This document shows, one piece after another, positions 1-12,330 of a stretch of 64,000 nt of DNA. Position 1 is the first letter of the stretch. Each line of letters opens with the position of its first letter. The stretch lies in assembly GCF_037975245.1 (NCBI RefSeq), contig NC_092580.1, positions 32,265,001 to 32,329,000 on the forward strand. The letters run 5' to 3'. Origin of the DNA: Apostichopus japonicus (lineage: Eukaryota; Echinodermata; Holothuroidea; Aspidochirotida; Stichopodidae). The position numbers were made by a program, and so were the translations under genes. The notes beneath the pieces were generated by a model. That model had not been told where the DNA came from and searched no databases. It saw only the letters and a list, made by a program, of their open reading frames with translations.

Positions 1-1516
1 GAGTTGGGGTTGCTGGTGAAATCGCTGCAGGTCAAAGCATCGAGGTACTATATACGGAGTTGGAGAGGAGGAAAGAGTGGCAGGGCAGGCGAAATGAAGG
101 TCGGACGGCCGCCCTTGTAAAACAGCGAAGCTAGGGCACTGGATGGCATCCGCAATATATATATATTGTGTAGAGCATTCACAAAGTACAGGCAGTGATA
201 AGATCGCATCTTCTCAACTATAAACACTAGTAAAAAAATAGGTCATATAATAAACGCAATTGGTGTTCGATCGGGACGAAAACATTTGTCTTTAGTAATA
301 TTACTGTCATTCGTTTTACTTGATTGCCGACATTCACAACATATCCAGACATCATGTAATGGTTCAATAATTCAATTTTAAGTACAGTATTTTATGCTGG
401 CATTTTGTCTCGACACTCGTTTTACTTGACTTTTTACTTTACTTTACATTCCCAGATTATCTCTACACATTGTTGGAGGGGCTCAATGAAATCAGATTAA
501 AAGTGCAGTATTTTTATGCTGGTACTTTGTCTAGACACTCGACGTTGTACTTGATTTCCGACATTCACAGCGTATATGCATAGCCTATAAGTATAACATT
601 ATAACATTTTAAAAGTTGTTTACCGTGCAGCCTCCTACTCGTATGAGTTGTACTAACGCCATAGAAATTTATTATCAATTTCTAGGACTAACGCACATGT
701 TATCTGATAGGCTGGCTGTGAGAGATACGGTAGCTTATAAAACAAGGTTTCCACAAGTTTGCGTTTGGTGACTCCAAATGGACTTGGACCTCCAAGACCC
801 CTATTGTTTTTGGTGCAGGTGTGTATAACCACGTACAGTAGACTGACCTGTGTTTATCATGCCGTAGTGTTAATGTATCAAAATGGTGGTTCGGGCCATT
901 TCTATAGTAACAGCTAGTTCTGCTTATACTAACACCTTTCTAGTGTACTGAAGTCATCGAAACCTCAATGCATTTTGCATTCTGGTTTACATTACGCGGT
1001 TGAGCAATTTTGAACAGCGCCGATAGCAACAACGTAAGTTTAGACAACGACGTATGCTTAGGCATTGGAAGTTAAAATAACAACGTGAGTTTGAGCAACA
1101 ACGTGGTAAAACAGCAGCAACAACTTTAGTTTAGACTGCAACAAACTTAGTTTAGACAACGAAATATGGTTGCCCTTTTCGCGTTCCATACAAACGGCAT
1201 TCTTACTTCTGCATGAGGTCACTTAACTGATTATCTTGTTGATCTAGCCTTGCAGAATGGTCATCTTGACGTGGACGTGGGCAAGATATCGTCAACCTGG
1301 ATTGCGGATTTTGTAATGGAAAGTTTGTCACTAGGTTTTCAAATGTTTCCAAAATTCTGTCCGTATCATATAGTCGTGGTCACATTTGATTGCTTCTCAA
1401 TAATCTAAACCTGATGAAGTTGTCAATGGTGACTTAGTACCACTGCATTCTTCCTCTCCAGCAGGGTTCCCGAAGATGTATATTTTGGAATTCCAAGGAT
1501 TAAAAGAGAGTTTGTC
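1..1516. other. Non-coding, partly dispersed repeat
   Basis: No supportable gene. Bases of about 290-620 contain two diverged copies of a repeat with the phrases GCTGGCATTTTGTCT and TTCCGACATTCACAG. The same phrases recur at about 18590-19040 in the TRABD-like gene. Confidence 0.5.
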
Positions 1517-1524
1517 CTTAAATT

Positions 1525-2911
1525 CAGTGGCGTCACCAGACTTTTCAGTCTGGGGGGGGGGGCACAGGGGGCACCAGCATTTGATGGGGGGCACTTAGGT
1601 GGATACGGATCGCCGTCCTGGGGGAGGGGTCTTTGGAAAATTTTCGCATACGGAGGATGGGCTAGATGCAAAATGGTGCCACATTTGATGCTAAATTCGT
1701 TCTTAAGATATCTCCAGTAATTGCTATTTTTGAGGTAATGATTTTAACAACGCGCAGAATTTTGCAGAGGATATGAACCACATGCTGTCGATATTATGCC
1801 TAACCCTATCAATAGAACCTACATTTGTGAATTAATGTGTGCATGACCCCCGACTCCTTCTTGTCCTTCTCGTTTTCTCCCATTATCTATTAAGATGTAA
1901 CAGGTTCCAGCATCGTTATTGGCTCCTATCAGGGATCTCACTATGCAATCCAAAGTTTGATCACACATCGAGTATATGGCTCAGTATGCAGGTGTGAACA
2001 TTCGCCATTTGTTCCTACAAGCATCTGACCTATGACCTCTGCACCCCCTACACAACAAGATTAATATATGGGTCCACAAATATAGGCAAGTATGGTGCCT
2101 GCGGACCCTCACATTCTCACAATTCGTCAGCTCCTAACCTGTCAACCTCAGACCAAGGCAACATACTGCAGTACCCTCCCTTCTCACAGCAGGTCCGGAT
2201 TTTCGGCATTCGGCAACGCGACATTCTGCAGCACGCAAACTTTTATTTCCTAGGACGGATAGGGTTAATCAATTTTTCCGGGATTCTCAAATTTGTTTCG
2301 AAATCAATGTTAGGGTTCAGAGCAACGATATTACCCATCGGTCCAGAAAAAATAAAGCGCGTTCTTTCATATTCTGATAAAAGAATCATGAGAAAGGTCC
2401 AGAAATAGTGTTCTCTGGAGAGTAGGGGTGGCCTACTTTTCAGGAATTTGATTGGACTGCACCTAGTGATTTTCTGAATATTCGTCCTAATTCCTAGGAA
2501 ATAAAAACACGACTGCAGCACAGCCAGAACAGGGAAATTCATTGTTTTGAAAGATGAGTCATGTAGCTGGCGAAGCGGACGTGTATAGCGGCTGGTATGG
2601 CGTGAGCACAGACACATTCAATGTAAATATCGACACCTGTTGTGAAGGCGCGGGTTACGACTTCGATACCCGACGGTCAAGGATAAACTTTTTGATTTTT
2701 TTCGCAGCTCATTTGAAGAAAATACGAATTACTGTGCTTCTTTGTCCTTATGAAAAACCAACTCAGATGATGGGAGTTGAATATAACAAAATATATATAT
2801 ATATTTTTTTACCAACCCAAATCTCAGATGGGGGGGGGGGGCACTCGGGGGGCACTAGGCTTTCCAGGGGGGCCCGTGCCCCCTGGCCCCCCCCCCTTGG
2901 CGACGCCACTG
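1525..2911. mobile_element. Non-autonomous hAT-type DNA transposon with 8-bp TSD
   Basis: Begins CAGTGGCGTCACC and ends with the inverted form GGCGACGCCACTG. Both ends are followed inward by long G or C runs. Perfect 8-bp direct repeats, CTTAAATT, flank it at 1517-1524 and 2912-2919. At 1387 bp it holds no transposase-like frame, so it would depend on enzyme supplied elsewhere. CAG-type ends and 8-bp duplications are typical of hAT elements. Confidence 0.88.
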
Positions 2912-2929
2912 CTTAAATTTCTTCAAGCC

Positions 2930-3119
2930 GTAGATACTTTTTTAGAAAAAGTCGCCCAGGAAAGAACCTGGGCACGAAAACCTAACTACCGAACGACTGA
3001 TCCGCTCTCAACCCCAGTCCCCTTGCATCGGGACTGTGACTGTGTGATCATCGTCGGATGTGCATCACCATTCCCCTCGAAAGGGAACATATACTACACA
3101 TGATCTTAGCCAAAAGGCC
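2930..3119 (-). pseudogene. U2 snRNA 5'-domain-like retrosequence or SINE head
   Basis: On the minus strand, bases 3091-3119 match U2 snRNA nucleotides 11-39 at 28 of 29 positions, including the branch-point-pairing GTGTAGTA. The sequence beyond position 39 is not U2. It contains hairpins (CCCTTTCGAGGGG; an inverted repeat at 2951-2972). This suggests a U2-derived retrosequence or U2-headed SINE, not a working U2 gene. Its 5' end abuts a reverse transcriptase remnant. Confidence 0.6.
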
Positions 3120-4075
3120 ATAGATGCACCAAAGGCCACATGTGTTCACGGACTGAGTGCAATGATACTTAAAAGCAGTGCCTATATTATTGCAGATTGT
3201 ATTACTCATATAGAAGCATTGATACTAATACGTTTCCAAGTAGATGGAAATTGGCCAAAGTTATCCCAATATACAAGAGTGACTCAAAATTAGAAATTTC
3301 CAATTACAGACCGATATCAATTCTTCCTGTCTTGTCAAAAGTGTTTGAAATGCAGTGAAGGTGCTAACAATATAAGTAAATGGTGTAGAAACAACAAGAT
3401 GGTTATTCATTCCAATATAACAAGTACTATGCTAAACTGTTCTAATTTTTAAAGTTATAGAAGAGTGCTGCAAGGATAATTTTAAATGCTTCTTTTCACG
3501 ACATATCGACTTTGCTATTTGATGAATTAGGATGGAAGACTTGTGATAGATACATAAAGCAAAAAAGAATGATAATGGTATACAAAATTATAAATGATCT
3601 TACCCCATCTTACTGAAAAGAATTATTAACCCCGATAACGGAATTCCATAACCATTTGCTAAGATCCTCATCATCTGAGAATTTCTACATTACTGGGAAA
3701 CATACTGAATACCATAGAAATAGATTTAAATACTTAGCGGCAAAATAATAGAATGAGCTAAATCCTATAAGATAAAACATGCCAACACTCTTGAGAGTTT
3801 TAAAGAAATGATTTCTAATGTTTAGTAATGGTGCATTTACCAGACCTTGATACATGTTTTATCTACTCGTTGTAATTCTATTTCAGTGTTCTTTGTGATT
3901 TTATTTTGTGTTTTATTCTTATTTTACTCTGTTATTTAAATGTTCATATGTTCTAATTTCTGAAATTGTAAATTATGTTTGAGGGAATTATGTAAGATTA
4001 GCGTTTTGTATCGCTATATGAGTTTTACCCTTGAAAGTTGAAATCAATAAATCAATAAATCAATAAATATTGATA
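3117..4075 (+). pseudogene. Decayed non-LTR retrotransposon, reverse transcriptase C-terminal half
   Basis: Broken frames read LSAMILKSSAYIIADCITHI, SRWKLAKVIPIYKSDSK, NYRPISILPVLSKVFE, then after a deletion LLFDELGWKTCDRYI and MVYKIINDLTPSY, typical of non-LTR reverse transcriptases. The catalytic core is missing. It ends in an ATCAATAA repeat tail (4041-4068). Stops and frameshifts make it inactive. Confidence 0.8.
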
Positions 4076-5389
4076 CAATACAGGTGTCGGATCACAATTT
4101 ATCGTTCCATTGACTTACACACTGAGTTCGTCACTCTGAAGGGCCCGCTAAAATATAGATAGAATTTTTCAGCTGGAATATCCTTATTACCCACCACATG
4201 ATAGCTGAGATTGGCACTGGTAAGTTTTCTTATTGTCAATGTTTATCTGTATGGGTTTTTTATCATTATAAAACAAAAAATTGTTGGACACAAACGCCGT
4301 AGGTCATTGCAATATTTTTCACAACTTGTCAATAGAAACCGATCTGAATCGAAGACTTAAGTCGCTAAGCTGATTTCTGACTCGCTCGCCGACCTTGACT
4401 GGAAATTTTCTGGACAGTGTATGTATAAGGACGAGACATATAGCTGCAGTGAAAGGCAACGTTTCTTTCTTATAGTGTAAATCCATCCCTCGTGGCTTCT
4501 TTTCTGACAAGCTTGGTAATCTTTGCTCCGTTCGGGAATGTTCTGTCATTATTTAGAATATTACGAACCGCTAAGTGTGGAAACAGTGTTGCTCCTGTTA
4601 GAACTATACTGTTTCTTACGTGCTGCTTAACTGATGCGGGCGTTTGAAAGAAAATGTGACACAAAAGGTCGTACCGTTGGCATAAGCAATTCCACGAGCG
4701 TGTATGGGAATTATATTGAAAAAGCTGAAATAACTTCATCATTTTACAGACAGGAATACGAAACTATGTGGTGCCCCATCCTTGAGATCCTCCCCCTCCT
4801 TTCCACCCCTCCTTTCCGTAGGTGCCACTCATCCGACATGATTAAAATGTGGTGTGAAATGGGGTGCATTCGCCTCTACTTGCATAAAAGAAATCGAAAG
4901 ATGCGATAATAATGACAGTATAGACAAAGTAGAAATGCAGATACGGCAGAAATCGCCGAAAATAAAATATAGTAGCGTTTAGGATCCAATTATGACATAC
5001 GTAGGACTTTCCACTGGTAAACTTTATTCATTGTCGCGTAAATCTCTCTAATTTCTACCATATCTACCTTATGCTATTTGTTTCCAACATGTACCTCTTT
5101 ATTGTAAGTATTATGACAAAAATTGATAAAAATCACGACAATTGCCATAGAACTTATATATTTGTCTAAGATATATAACGTTCCGTTGCTATCGAAAAAT
5201 CATGAAATAACAGTACGTCCGGTATGGTACCTGAAAGAAGCCTCAAGTTACTTTACCAAACAGAGGGCGCTTAACACAAAACGGTTACAGAGCCGTACAT
5301 CGACACGGCTCTGTACGTATCGGCATATGCAGAAAAAGTACTTTTCACATCATCGACGATTTGTACCGTATATGATTAAAGGGTAATGT
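4076..5389. other. Non-coding stretch
   Basis: Short frames only, none resembling a known family. A 10-bp perfect inverted repeat (ACAGAGCCGT ... ACGGCTCTGT) occurs near 5286-5313. Confidence 0.4.
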
Positions 5390-6440
5390 ATATTAAGTTA
5401 ATTTTGAGGAGTTTTGATGTTAAATTTTTTGATAGTTATATCAATGCTGGATGTTTTGCCAATTTCATATACTTGTTTATTGGTAGTATACCTTGGGGTT
5501 TTGAGGCAGATACGGTAGGCAGAGTTATTATTAAAGTACGGAGAGCTAATAAAGGCGAAACTACCATACAAAAAAATAGGTTTCACTTTGGAATGATAGA
5601 TTTTAAGGAGAGTTACTGCTCTTAATATGGTTGTATTACTTAATGCTCTAAGAGACTAAAGGGTTCTTCATGCTATCCCTGTAACTATATATGAGTTTTA
5701 TATTTTAGTTCTTTGTCATCAATTGTTACTCCTAGGAAAATAGCTTCTTTAATATTAGTTATTGTATTATTAAATAGGTTGATTGTCTTGGTTTTTATTT
5801 TATTTCTACTAAAGGGGTATTCGAATATTATGAATTTACTCTTAATTTGGTTTATTTTTATTCGCTGCTGGTAACACCACTCTCATCTATTATGGTTTTG
5901 TCAATAATTTAATGCATTTGTGACTGCTTTACATGTGTTCCAAATGGCTAAATCGTCTGCGAATTGGCTAATTTTGGTAGTACTGACTTTATTGGTGGGT
6001 AGGTCGTTTACATACAAAGAGCATAGTAGAGGACTTAGTATACTGACACCTGGAGAGTACCAGCTTCAAGAATGAAAGGATCGGAATGGATGGAGTTGTA
6101 CTTAATTTGCATGAACCGGTTAGTTAAATAAGAAGAAAGGAGCCTGGTGATATTGGAAGTTAAATTTGAATAATTGCATTTGAGACCATTATACCAGGTT
6201 TTATCGAATGCCTATTCAGCATCAAGGAAGACTGCCGTTGTGTTAAGTCTACTTTTCAATCCTATTTTAATTCTTTCAGTTAATCTAACAAGTGGTTTTA
6301 TTTTGTAGATTTATTGTTCTGAATCCGGATTGAGAGGTATTAAGAGGTTATTGCTTTCTAGGTGGGTTCTTATTCTGTTGTCCATTATTTTGTCGATTTT
6401 TTATCCTATTGCTAAAAGTAGGCTTATATGTCTGTATTTT
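5390..6440 (-). pseudogene. Decayed non-LTR reverse transcriptase
   Basis: Minus-strand fragments from right to left read RTHLESNNLL, KSRLNTTAVFLDAE, SVLSPLLYALYVNDLP, KISQFADDLAIWNTCKA (the catalytic FADD box), AIFLGVTIDDKELKYKTHI, then ICLKTPRYTTNKQVYE. The order is that of a non-LTR reverse transcriptase domain. Several stops and frameshifts interrupt it. Confidence 0.8.
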
Positions 6441-7508
6441 CTTGGTTAGAGGGGGGGGGGGGTCTGCCGCAGCAGAAAGAACTTACTCGAGAGAAGGGGC
6501 TAGTATCTAATGGAGTTGGGCTGGGCGACATACTTCTAAAAAAAAGAAGAGAGAAATGAATAGAAAAAACATCCTGATTGGAGTGACCTCTCCCAACTCT
6601 CCCTTCTCTGAAACTCTGCTCCGGGACCTTTTCATCAAATCCCCCCCCTCCCTCCCCCACAGTTTTCAGTCTGCAGGCTGATTTTGTTCTTAATCCAGAC
6701 CGGGGAAAAAACTTTTCAGTATAAATTAGTGTAGTCCGTTGCAAACCACTGCAAACTAACTTAGAATTGGCTTCAATTCTTCTTTCCAAAACACGTGATA
6801 ATAATCAATGCTTGTTGTAAACTCCTCTTATATTTCTCATAGCCCTCTTAAAATATTTTGGGGATCACTGTTCAATGTATTTGGTAAACAATAACTAGGA
6901 TATTTATTAAGCATATTGCGTAATTATTGACTGGTCACATTATTTGGGCCTTAGAAGATTTGAGAAGTTAACAGCTGTGTCACTCACTCACTGTTACTCG
7001 TGTTTTAGGACCATTGATGTTATGGAAACAATCAAAGGTACAGTTCGATTGTTGAGGAAACAAACAGCATACATTTGACCATGAGAACATATTTAAATAT
7101 GTTATTTCATACATTTACTTAGTTAGAAAAACATTGTTTAGTGTTACTGTGTGAAAGGATAGCCTAATGTTAATCACTAACGTTACTAACTTACATTACG
7201 ATGCATCGCCGGCCTAGCCTAACTATAGTATAGACCTGTATACATGTAACCTGACTAGGCTAGTGTACGATTAATGTAAAGGTAAAGTCAAATATCGCAT
7301 AAGACCTGGCCTTGAACTAGCACAAACGTTACAATACAACAATTCTTCAAAGGTAGTTTGAGACTGCTTCGAAAAAGAGTCAACATTTCAAAAAGTTACC
7401 ATTGTCACTCTTTGAGAGTAGCAGTCATAGTAAAGTTGGCACTACACACTAGTATTGCATTAAATTGGCTACAAATGAGGCCAATACAATAAATAAACTT
7501 TCAGGTAC
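6441..7508. other. Non-coding stretch with a G-run
   Basis: Starts with a G-run near 6451 and a C-rich tract near 6640. The open frame over 6424-6789 (minus) is compositional and resembles nothing I know. Nothing else is seen. Confidence 0.4.
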
Positions 7509-8189
7509 AATTATAAAATACAGGGCCATTCATTAACTCTTCCCAGCATCCGGATGGGCCGATGCGCGGTATGTCTGTACATGTCCGTACACGTATGACG
7601 CCCTCTAAAATTCCATCACGTATTTCATTTTGACTCTGCATCCGCGCATCTACCACGGAAGTACTAGGAAAGGACTCCCCAAAATTTTCCCTATATACCA
7701 TCACGTATTATAAATACTGAAAGTCCCGCATGTGCGAAGATATTCCACATCATTAGTGCACATGTCGTTCTAGACTCTGCATCCGCGTACTAGGAATGGA
7801 CTTGGATAATTTTCCAAAGTTTCCCCATATACCATCACGTATTTCATTTGGCTCAGCATCCGCACATCCACCCAGGGAATACTAGGAATGGACTTAAAAA
7901 TTTTTCAAAAAGTTTCCACATATACCATCACGTATTTCAAATACTGTGACGTGTGACGTTCTTAAAAGGCACCCGTACATGTGCAACGCCCTCTAAAATT
8001 CCACCACAGAAGTACTAGGAAAGGACATAGGAAATTTTTGACTCCGCATCCAAGCATCCACACATCCACTCAAAAAGAAAGAACTTGGACTTTGACATGT
8101 TTTCCTCACATACGTACTGGGGTGAGACTGAGCATCCGCACATCCAGATGCTCAGATAGAATCATCGAGTGGCCCTGTATTCTATAATT
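7509..8189. mobile_element. Inverted-repeat (MITE-like) element with internal repeats
   Basis: Ends are imperfect inverted copies over about 55 bp: AATTATAAAATACAGGGCCA at the left, and the inverted AATTATAGAATACAGGGCCA at the right. Between them, three to four diverged copies of a unit with GACTCTGCATCCGC and GAAGTACTAGGAAAGGAC occur at about 7620-8060. No clear target duplication was identified, so the superfamily is open. Confidence 0.6.
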
Positions 8190-9080
8190 ACTCCAACTTT
8201 CTGATAGCATAAAAGGAATGTCTCAATAATTTCCAACTAACAGCCCCATTTTAACAAAAGTCATACACAATAAATAAAATATAAATGTTTTCTGATGGGT
8301 TGTCTTAGTGGACAAAATTTCTTTGTCAGATATTTCAATGTCAATTTTATTTCTCATATGTTTGTACAAGATAAATGCAATATAACATAGCAGTAGGAAG
8401 GTTAACATATGAAGGAAACTAGAAAAATAGCAAGGCTGCTATCTCAGCTAGTGACCAAGTAGAAATATAAAACAATGAAACACTTAAATTATCTTCAGAG
8501 GGAATAGGAAAGACACAAAAGACAGAAGAACAGAAAGAGAGAAGGAAGAAGGAAAAGAGGCAAGAAGGATAGCAAAGACTTCAAGTAAAGAAAAACAATA
8601 AGTAGAGTGTGGTATTTAAAGAACAAAGTTTAAAGTCAACATGCCTACATGTATATACTTGTTGAGAAGATCATCCTTACATTGAAATGACTTTAGAGAC
8701 TTAGCATATTTAACATATTGAGACAGAGACTGCCATAGATTGTAACAATAAGTTGTTAAAGCAAATTTGCCATGCTGATTATGTTACTTCAAATAAATTT
8801 GTTTTACCAGTTATGATGGAGTGATCACAAGCATTAGAATGGCTCACAACAGCAGAAAATAACATTTGGTAACTTGTTATTTTAATGATAAAATAAACAA
8901 AACAATACAATATTAAATGGTTATCTTTTATCATAACCAACTTATTTTCTTTGTATAAGAGGTTAGTTGGAAATGTCTAGGCTTGTTCAAAAGTAGCTTA
9001 ATCATCTATTTTGTAGGGTTGGTAGTGGTCTGAAATATGGCACTTTAGTAGTGCTGTACATTTTAATGGCATACCTTAGC
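8190..9080 (-). pseudogene. Possible decayed non-LTR reverse transcriptase C-terminus
   Basis: At about 8655-8740 the minus strand reads LWQSLSQYVKYAKSLKSFQC, the usual end pattern of non-LTR reverse transcriptases (LWN.LP...K...SL..FK). Weaker matches lie to its right up to about 9070. The stretch 8190-8640 is A-rich and shows nothing else. Confidence 0.35.
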
Positions 9081-12048
9081 TTAGAGTAAATCAAAGAATA
9101 ATGGACTTGAGTTGCAATGACTCAAGAGAGAATTCCCCTAAGGAGGTAAAAAGGTAGATATCTGGGAAGAAGCTTACTGCATATATCCAATTCTAGCATT
9201 CATTGTTAAGGATCTAAAAGTTATGTTGTGAATGTATGACAGTGTTGACTTGTTTAATTGTAGGACAACATCAAAGAGATTGTCATTACCAATGTTTTAT
9301 ACGACGGTTATTTATGTTCTTAACATCATGAAGTTACCATAGATCGTCTTACGATAGACACCAAAAGCAGGGTTCACCGTGAGAAGCACTAGCCTTGGGG
9401 ATATAGTGGCCACAGCTGTCGCTAAGTCAGTTCCTCAGAAAGCAAAGTAGCAATTTGAGTTGAAATAGAAAATGAGCAGGGACACAAAGATACCACTACA
9501 ATATACATTCATCACACCTGTTTGATAGATTGATTTAAGAAAATGAATAACAAATTTAGACCAAAGTTTTGATGATAGGTACCCGGTGTTGTGAACATTT
9601 TCAATTTTTTTGGAATGGCGGAACAATTCATGGAATAGGCTAATTAATGTACAAATATGTTGAAATAAAAATTTTGCATAAAAAAAACTTGCTATACATC
9701 TTTAAACTTGAATAACAATTGACCACTTGCATAGCAGTTTGTGATGCCATGCCAGATAATTTATTCTCTGCAATTAGCTTGAAAATATCTTGTTTTAATG
9801 GTGTAGTAATATCTAAGTACTGTTCTGTCCTTGCCAAAAGACTTTGTGATTCTTTGGAATTGAGGAATTCACCTAAAAGTAATTTACAAAGAAGAAAATA
9901 CAGAGTTATACCTAATTTTTTGGATACATGTATACAGTGTAAGTGGTCAAAATGGCAGATAGGAAAATGGCCATCCGATTCTAGCTGCTATTGACTACTT
10001 TGAGAATGTAGTTTCCAAAAACAATACCTACCTTCTAACAGAAAATTCTCAAGTTCTTCAACTTATTTACAATGATCTTAGATTGATCACCAGAAGTTGA
10101 AATTGAAGTGTTATACAGCAAAATGATCACAAACAGAAACCTAGTTATTTTCTCTGTTTACTCATTATGTTGAAAAGACTTGTGAAATATTTCAGGTTTT
10201 TGACAACCACCAGTCAGCAGCTCTTACAGTTTGCATCATTTCAAAAATCAAAACTTAAGTTGCGCGGTATTGCTTCTCTTTTTGGTTTTCCTCTCGACGA
10301 ATTTGAATGAAAACTTCAGTTCAATGAGATTTTGACTTACGTTAAGTAAAGCGATTGAAGTTTTGTACAATCTGTAACAAATCTAAACAGGAGTATAATT
10401 CTGTAGCTGGACTACAGGTATAAGCTGGTACCATAGGTTTCCACATCATTCGCGGTCAATTCTGCTAGAATGAAACCTGCTCATGAATGTTCAAAATAGT
10501 TTGATAGTTGATACAGCATTTTGATTTCTTGCAGAACTTTTATGAGTTAAGTCAAGACTCGCATTACACTGAACTTGTTTGTTTCTCTTATAAATCTGTC
10601 CTTTTGATTCTTTGTCTATATTTCAAATTGTTGAAAGATTCCTTCTCTCTTCTCTTCTACAAAGCTTTCAAACTAATCCTAGTCTTGCTTAATTGTTTAC
10701 ACTTAATTAGCTTGCCATTAATGAAGTGCCTGTAATTTCTTTGTATTACTTCAGTTGCCAAGTTGCACAGTTTTTGTCTCCTTTGTCAGATCTTTAAGCC
10801 TCCTATGGTTGTGTTCCTGCGTTTGACATTCCCAAATTAAGTATCAATTCTTTGTACAAGCCAGTATAAATGGGTCTCCTTTTGTATCGACATAATAATG
10901 TTTAGCAGTCTTGCTTTTGAAGTATTAAAGCTGCAGAGATGAGCAGAGACTGTTCAGCGAATGTCATTGGGACTTTTTCTCATGTGGATGTAACATTCAT
11001 CAAAACACTGTCAAGGCACAACTTACATCGGTGGCAAAACAAAACCAGTAAGAAATTGCCTCCCTCCACACTGCCTGTTGGTTTTACATCTCCTGTAGTA
11101 GCAGTGTGCCCTTCATATAAAAGGAAAAAAACAAATATGTTCTGTTTCTTTGCTGGTAGGGAGAGGGGGGTTAGTTGATTGCCATTAAAAAGTCAGACAT
11201 TTTAATTAAATTTGCATAATTTGCATCAGTATTTTAACAAACTTACCGATTACTACTTGCTCAATATAAAATTGCGATGGACCAAACAGAGACACAGTTG
11301 TAGAGGCTTTTTACCAAATGAAGGTTAATAAGGAATAATTAAATGAATTCATTTGATCCTCAACTATTCCTCTCTCAGAATAAAAAAATCTATTTGAGTA
11401 AATATCCAAATGTAATAGGGCTTGGAATTTTTGGTATTTCAAGTAGGGATATTTTAAAGTAAGATCCCATTTTGATAATTTATTCAGACCTATTAGAAAC
11501 TTTTTGAGGAGATAAGTTATATTAAATTTTTCTGTGAAGACATTTTGGAGAAAAGTAATTCTGGAAATTTATGGTAATAGTAGTTTATACTGAAAGTAGC
11601 CTTTATTAAAGGGGAATATTTACAAATTTGTACCTCAAATGTGGAAATTTCTGAATCATGAGCCGAGCGGATTAGGCGAAAATGTGGATTATGACCACAA
11701 TACACACTCTCAGCTACAGTATATATGTCTCAGAACAGTAAATTGAACACTTATTTAAAAAGGAATATATTTAAGTCCATGCCCAGAAGATTATCCTTGT
11801 CTTGTCATTTTCCAACAAGTTGAAACACAACAACATTAATGTTTCTATTTATAAAAGTACATGACTAATACTCTCCTAATGCCATAGAACCCCTCACAAA
11901 CTTACACTGATACACAATATTAGATCTAGTATCTTTGCAGATTGAGTTTTTCTTCTGGTAAGTACTCTAGATCAGCTTACTATCATGTGGTACAGTAATC
12001 TTGCGAAAATTCTTTGCCAGAGCTTCACTTCCTTTTAGTACCAAAGCT
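9081..12048. other. AT-rich non-coding stretch
   Basis: Only short frames with no recognisable family. No RNA gene was seen. Confidence 0.4.
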
Positions 12049-12330
12049 TGAAACTTGATTGGTTGATCAATCATCATGATTTTAAAGATTGAAACTTGAT
12101 TGGCTGATCAATCATCATGATTCTAAAGGTTGAAACTTGATTGGTTGATCAATCATCATGATTCTAAAGATTGAAACTTGATTGGTTGATCAATCATCAT
12201 GATTTGAAAGATTGAAACCTGATTGGTTCATCAGTCATCACTATTTAAGTTTGAAACCTGATTGGGTGATCAGTCCTCAAGATTGAAGTGATTGAAACCG
12301 GATTGGTTAAGCAATCAACATGAATTGACT
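12049..12330. repeat. Minisatellite, about 42-bp unit, 6-7 copies
   Basis: Units share TTGAAACTTGATTGGTTGAT and ATCAATCATCATGATT; copies become more diverged to the right. Each unit carries an ATTGG (inverted CCAAT) and a TGATCA palindrome. It lies about 1.6 kb upstream of the TRABD-like first coding exon. Confidence 0.85.

Noticed and set aside
3091-3119. Functional U2 snRNA gene
   Set aside because: Only nucleotides 11-39 are present; the Sm site and 3' stem-loops of U2 are missing.
6424-6789. 121-residue minus-strand frame
   Set aside because: Driven by G/C runs, no family resemblance, next to retroelement remains.
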